Shown here: piece by piece, positions 39,849 through 42,989 of the stretch
How the letters are laid out: each line of letters starts with the position of its first letter
Numbering within the stretch: position 1 is the first letter of the stretch
From: Mesorhizobium metallidurans STM 2683
GTDB taxonomy: Bacteria; Pseudomonadota; Alphaproteobacteria; Rhizobiales; Rhizobiaceae
Direction of reading: 5' to 3'
Length of the DNA: 42,989 bases
Assembly (NCBI RefSeq): GCF_000350085.1
Contig: NZ_CAUM01000062.1
Span: 1-42,989 of the forward strand
Position numbers and translations under genes: made by a program
The notes under the pieces: model-generated
Told to the model about the DNA's origin: nothing
Database searches by the model: none
Seen by the model: only the letters and a program-made list of their open reading frames with translations

Positions 39849-41353
39849 GTCTCCTCGACAAATACCTCTTCGCGCTTCTTCTTGACCGCGGGCAGGAAGA
39901 CAATGACGAGCACGGCGAGCGCGATGAGGAGCAGGCCGGCGCTGATCGGTCTGGTCGCGAAGGTGCTGGGGTCGCCGCGCGAGAGGATCATGGCGCGGCG
40001 CAGGTTTTCCTCGAGCAGCGGGCCGAGCACGAAACCGAGCAGCATGGGTGCTGGTTCGCAGCGCAGCTTGGTCAGGAGATAGCCGAGGAAACCGAAGAAG
40101 GCGACGGCGTAAAGGTCGTAGACGTTGGTGTTGACGCTGTAAACGCCGATCGAGCAAAACGCCATGATGATCGGGAAGAGCACGTAATAGGGTATCGTCA
40201 GCAGCTTCACCCAAAGCCCGATCAGCGGCAGGTTCAGGACGATCAGCATCAGATTGCCGACCCACATCGAGGCGATAATGCCCCAGAATAGCGCCGGCTG
40301 TTCGGTCGCGACATTGGGGCCGGGGACAATGCCCTGGATGATCATCGCGCCGATCATCAGCGCCATGACCGGGTTGGCCGGAATGCCAAGCGTCAGCATC
40401 GGAATGAAGGATGTCTGCGCGCCGGCATTGTTGGCCGATTCGGGTCCGGCGACGCCTGCGATGGCGCCCTTGCCGAATTCCTCCGGGTTTTTCGATACGC
40501 GTTTTTCGACCGTGTAGGAGGCAAAGGCCGCCAGGATCGCACCGCCTCCGGGCAGGATGCCAAGTGCCGAACCGATGATCGTTCCGCGCAGGATGGGCGC
40601 CGCCATGCGCCTAAAGTCGTCACGGGTCGGCATGAGGCCGGAGACCTTGCGGATCAGCACCGAGCGCTCGTGCTCGTTTTCGAGATTGCGCAATATCTCG
40701 GCGACGCCGAAGACGCCGACCGCCACCGCGACGAAATTCAGCCCGTCGGCATATTCGCGGATACCGAGGGTGAAGCGCGGCGTGCCGGTATAGATATCGG
40801 TGCCGACAATGCCGAGCAGCAGGCCGAGAACGACCATCGCCAACGCCTTGACGATCGAGCCGTGGGCAAGCGCCACGGACGAGACGAGGCCGACGATCAT
40901 CAGCGAGAAATACTCGGCCGCACCGAATTTCAGCCCTATCGCCGTCAGCGGCGGGGCAAAGATGGCGACGAGGAAGGTCGACACCGTGCCGGCAAAGAAC
41001 GAACCTATCGCCGCGATCGCGAGGGCTGCCCCGGCACGACCGTTCCTGGCCATCTGGTAGCCGTCGATCGCGGTCACGGCCGACGAGGATTCGCCGGGCA
41101 TGTTGATGAGAATGGCGGTGGTCGAGCCGCCATATTGCGCGCCGTAGTAGATGCCGGCGAGCATGATGAGGGAGGAGACCGGGTCGCCGATCTGAAAGGT
41201 GATCGGCAAGAGCATGGCAATGGTTGCGGTGGCGCCGATGCCGGGCAGGACGCCGATCAGCGTGCCGAGAAGGACGCCGATCAGGCAGAAACCGAGATTT
41301 GCCAGCGATGTGGCCGTGGAAAAGCCGAGCGCGAGATTGTCGAGGAGCTCCAT
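39845..41353 (-). CDS. tctA: Tripartite tricarboxylate transporter permease, TctA family
   Basis: 502 aa large membrane subunit with about 11-12 hydrophobic segments. The N-terminal GTLIGVLPGIGATATIAMLLPITF and the internal second GILPGGGAILAAFASYTVEKR are the conserved TctA glycine-rich motifs, together with EFGKGAIAGVAGPESANNA. It moves a carboxylate across the inner membrane with the Na+ or proton gradient, fed by the binding protein TctC. It is the last gene of tctC-tctB-tctA; the stop overlaps that of nth by 2 nt on the opposite strand. The substrate is not known, citrate being only the family's prototype. Confidence 0.95.
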   Translation of the reverse strand: MELLDNLALGFSTATSLANLGFCLIGVLLGTLIGVLPGIGATATIAMLLPITFQIGDPVSSLIMLAGIYYGAQYGGSTTAILINMPGESSSAVTAIDGYQMARNGRAGAALAIAAIGSFFAGTVSTFLVAIFAPPLTAIGLKFGAAEYFSLMIVGLVSSVALAHGSIVKALAMVVLGLLLGIVGTDIYTGTPRFTLGIREYADGLNFVAVAVGVFGVAEILRNLENEHERSVLIRKVSGLMPTRDDFRRMAAPILRGTIIGSALGILPGGGAILAAFASYTVEKRVSKNPEEFGKGAIAGVAGPESANNAGAQTSFIPMLTLGIPANPVMALMIGAMIIQGIVPGPNVATEQPALFWGIIASMWVGNLMLIVLNLPLIGLWVKLLTIPYYVLFPIIMAFCSIGVYSVNTNVYDLYAVAFFGFLGYLLTKLRCEPAPMLLGFVLGPLLEENLRRAMILSRGDPSTFATRPISAGLLLIALAVLVIVFLPAVKKKREEVFVEET

Positions 41354-41362
41354 CTCAGCGCC

Positions 41363-41824
41363 TCAAATTGGCAGCCACGGGCCAAAGCGCCGGAACGGCA
41401 GCCCGAGCGCGTAGCTGAAGACGAGGAACGCGAACAGCGTCAGGCCGGCCGACAGCACGAGCGCGGTCAGCGGCTTCATGCGGCCGCTGGCAAAGGATGC
41501 GATCAGCGCCGTCAGGAAGATCGACGGGATGAAGCCGAGGCCGCGCACCGTCAGGCCGAAAAAGATCGGAGCGGGCAGGATGAACAGCATGCCGCGCCAG
41601 GCGATGTGGCCGATCGGCTCGCTCTCGAAGCGCACCGCCTGGACGAGGATGACGGCGCCAAGCAGGATCAGTACGATCGCCAGGACCAGTGGGAAATACC
41701 CCGGTCCCATGCGGAAGGTGGTGCCGATTTCGAGGCCGAGCGACTGAGCTGCGAAAAATGCGCCAAAAAAGATGAATAGTACGGCGCACAGGCCGTTGGT
41801 CCTGTCGATGGCGAAAGGTTTCAT
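41363..41824 (-). CDS. tctB: Tripartite tricarboxylate transporter small membrane subunit, TctB family
   Basis: 153 aa with four hydrophobic segments and the motif MGPGYFPLVLAIVLILLGAVILVQ, typical of TctB. It is the small integral subunit that pairs with TctA. It starts MKPFAIDRTNGLCAVLFIFFGAFFAAQSL. It is 9 bp upstream of tctA and about 110 bp downstream of tctC, so all three are one operon. TctB is poorly conserved; the call rests on topology, the PGYFP motif and the neighbours. Confidence 0.92.
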   Translation of the reverse strand: MKPFAIDRTNGLCAVLFIFFGAFFAAQSLGLEIGTTFRMGPGYFPLVLAIVLILLGAVILVQAVRFESEPIGHIAWRGMLFILPAPIFFGLTVRGLGFIPSIFLTALIASFASGRMKPLTALVLSAGLTLFAFLVFSYALGLPFRRFGPWLPI

Positions 41825-41932
41825 GGCGTTCCTCCCAGGCCCCAGCCACGAGCGCGCCCGTGCGAAAACCGGGCAGTGCGGGAACGGGGGCCGAAGCGAA
41901 ACGGGGCGCTGGTGGCGCCCCGTTTCAAGACC

Positions 41933-42910
41933 TCAGTCGGCGTACTGGCCGGCGGCTTCGATGATCGGCTTCCAGCGCGTGATCTCGCCTTCCAGCTTGG
42001 CCTTCAGCGCGGTCGGCGTCGCGTCGGCCTCTGATGACGGCTTGGTGCCGAGTTCGGCGAAGCGGGCGACGACATTCTGGTCCTTCAGTGCGACCTGAAG
42101 CGATTTCGACAGGCGCTCGGTGATCTCGGCCGGGGTGCCCTTCGGCGCATAGAGGCCGTGCCAGATGCCGACCTGCACGTCGGGAAGGCCGCCCTCCGTC
42201 GTCGTCGGCACGTCCGGCAGCACGTCGAGGCGCTCCGGCGAGGTGACGGCATAACCCTTGATCGTGCCGCCCTGGATCTGCTTGGTGGTGTTGGTCGTCT
42301 GGTCGCACATGATGTCGACCTGGCCGCCAAGAAGATCGGTCATGGCCGGGCCGGTGCCCTTGTAGGGCACGGTGACCAGCGGCGTGCCGATGGCGCTCAT
42401 GAACAGCATGCCGCACAGATGCGAGGCCGCACCGATCCCGGCATTGGCGACGGTGATGCTGTCCTTGTTGGCCTTGGCGTAGTCGACCAGCCCCTTCAGA
42501 TCGGTCGGCTCGAGATCCTTGCGGCCGACGATGGTCATCGGCACCTCGGTGACGAGGCCGACATATTCGAAGGCGTTCAGCGTGTCGTAGGCGAGCTTTC
42601 TGTAGAGCGTGGCGCTTGTCGCCATGCCGATGTGATGGAGGAGCAGCGTGTAGCCGTCCGGCTCGGCATTCGCCACGCGGCCCGCGCCCAGCGTGCCGCC
42701 GGCGCCGCCGACATTCTCGACGATGACCTGCTGGCCGAGATCCTTCGACATGGCTTCCGCGACGAGGCGCGTGACCGTGTCGGTCGGGCCGCCGGCCGAA
42801 AACGGCACCACAACGGTGATGGTGCGTTCAGGATAGGTTTGCGCGCCCGCGGCCAAGGGGTAAAGCGTGACGGCCGCGGCGGCAGCCAGAGCGGCGACAA
42901 ATCTTCTCAT
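41933..42910 (-). CDS. tctC: Tripartite tricarboxylate transporter substrate-binding protein (TctC/Bug family)
   Basis: 325 aa with a classic signal peptide (MRRF, hydrophobic core, AGAQ cleavage near residue 24). The mature protein begins YPERTITVVVPFSAGGPTDTVTRLVAE and has the family features VENVGGAGGTLGAGRVANAEPDGYTLLL and VPYKGTGPAMTDLLGGQVDIMCDQ. It binds a carboxylate in the periplasm and hands it to TctAB. The start at 42910 has GGGAGGA 9 nt upstream; the open frame continues to the window edge but precedes the signal peptide. It is the first gene of the operon. Confidence 0.94.
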   Translation of the reverse strand: MRRFVAALAAAAAVTLYPLAAGAQTYPERTITVVVPFSAGGPTDTVTRLVAEAMSKDLGQQVIVENVGGAGGTLGAGRVANAEPDGYTLLLHHIGMATSATLYRKLAYDTLNAFEYVGLVTEVPMTIVGRKDLEPTDLKGLVDYAKANKDSITVANAGIGAASHLCGMLFMSAIGTPLVTVPYKGTGPAMTDLLGGQVDIMCDQTTNTTKQIQGGTIKGYAVTSPERLDVLPDVPTTTEGGLPDVQVGIWHGLYAPKGTPAEITERLSKSLQVALKDQNVVARFAELGTKPSSEADATPTALKAKLEGEITRWKPIIEAAGQYAD

Positions 42911-42989
42911 CGTGTTTTCCTCCCAAGATATGAATTTCCAGCCGCTGCGCGGCGTTCCTCTCAACACCGGCCGCGGATGAAACAACAAC

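Noticed and set aside
1..42989. tRNA, rRNA, CRISPR, prophage or insertion sequence
   Set aside because: No cloverleaf, rRNA core, spaced direct repeats, transposase or integrase was recognised on either strand.

Overview
The window looks like ordinary chromosome from a member of the order Hyphomicrobiales (Rhizobiales), most likely Mesorhizobium or a close relative. This is inferred from the gene families and their order, not from a database match. The supporting signs are high GC; the lptC-lptA-lptB-rpoN-hpf-ptsN order; a cysG-DUF2849-cysI-cysH-DUF934 sulfur cluster with a plant-type [4Fe-4S] APS reductase; an OlsB ornithine-lipid acyltransferase; and an hsp20-DUF1150 pair with a rhizobial-style RNA thermometer. 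I found no rRNA, tRNA, CRISPR array, insertion sequence, integrase or plasmid/phage module.

Layout. 1-5260: an SDR oxidoreductase; a divergent MDR reductase/AraC regulator pair; a YbaL/KefB-type cation:proton antiporter; a host-attachment-family protein. 5640-10610: sulfite reduction (siroheme synthase CysG, DUF2849, nitrite/sulfite reductase CysI, APS reductase CysH, DUF934). 10750-15700: a DJ-1/PfpI protein, a three-His-box desaturase, a small protein with a NepR-like tail, GrpE, a TetR-cupin operon and a frameshifted YicG/TRIC membrane protein. 15788-24325: OlsB, a hybrid histidine kinase, an AcuI-like reductase, LspA, two RNA methyltransferases, an ornithine-cyclodeaminase-family enzyme and a LapA-like protein. 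24380-31300: IhfB and SppA, then divergently the LPS-export genes lptCAB, a frameshifted rpoN, hpf and ptsN. 31369-36504: DUF1150 and Hsp20, nucleoside hydrolase, LysE exporter, amidase and ribokinase. 36619-42910: an Ada-like HTH/methyltransferase, a decayed O-methyltransferase, DUF2244, endonuclease III and a complete TctCBA tricarboxylate transporter.

How the genes work together. CysG makes siroheme for CysI, CysH supplies sulfite, and DUF2849 and DUF934 are regular partners of unknown function. LptC, LptA and LptB make up the inner-membrane and periplasmic part of lipopolysaccharide export. RpoN and PtsN belong to the nitrogen/PTS-Ntr regulatory layer, with the hibernation factor HPF between them. 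Nucleoside hydrolase and ribokinase, about 2 kb apart, could salvage nucleoside ribose.

The most notable signals are outside the standard gene calls: a ROSE-type RNA thermometer under a sigma-32-like promoter before hsp20; a one-base frameshift in an A6 run of rpoN; three 15-bp tandem repeats just before rpoN; a family of about 48-bp palindromes placed at stop codons; competing hairpins in the cysG leader; a Pho-box-like site before olsB; and an EcfG-type promoter before a small NepR-like protein. I do not see a clearly new multi-gene system. The five indels in three genes could be real decay or assembly error and should be settled before biological interpretation.
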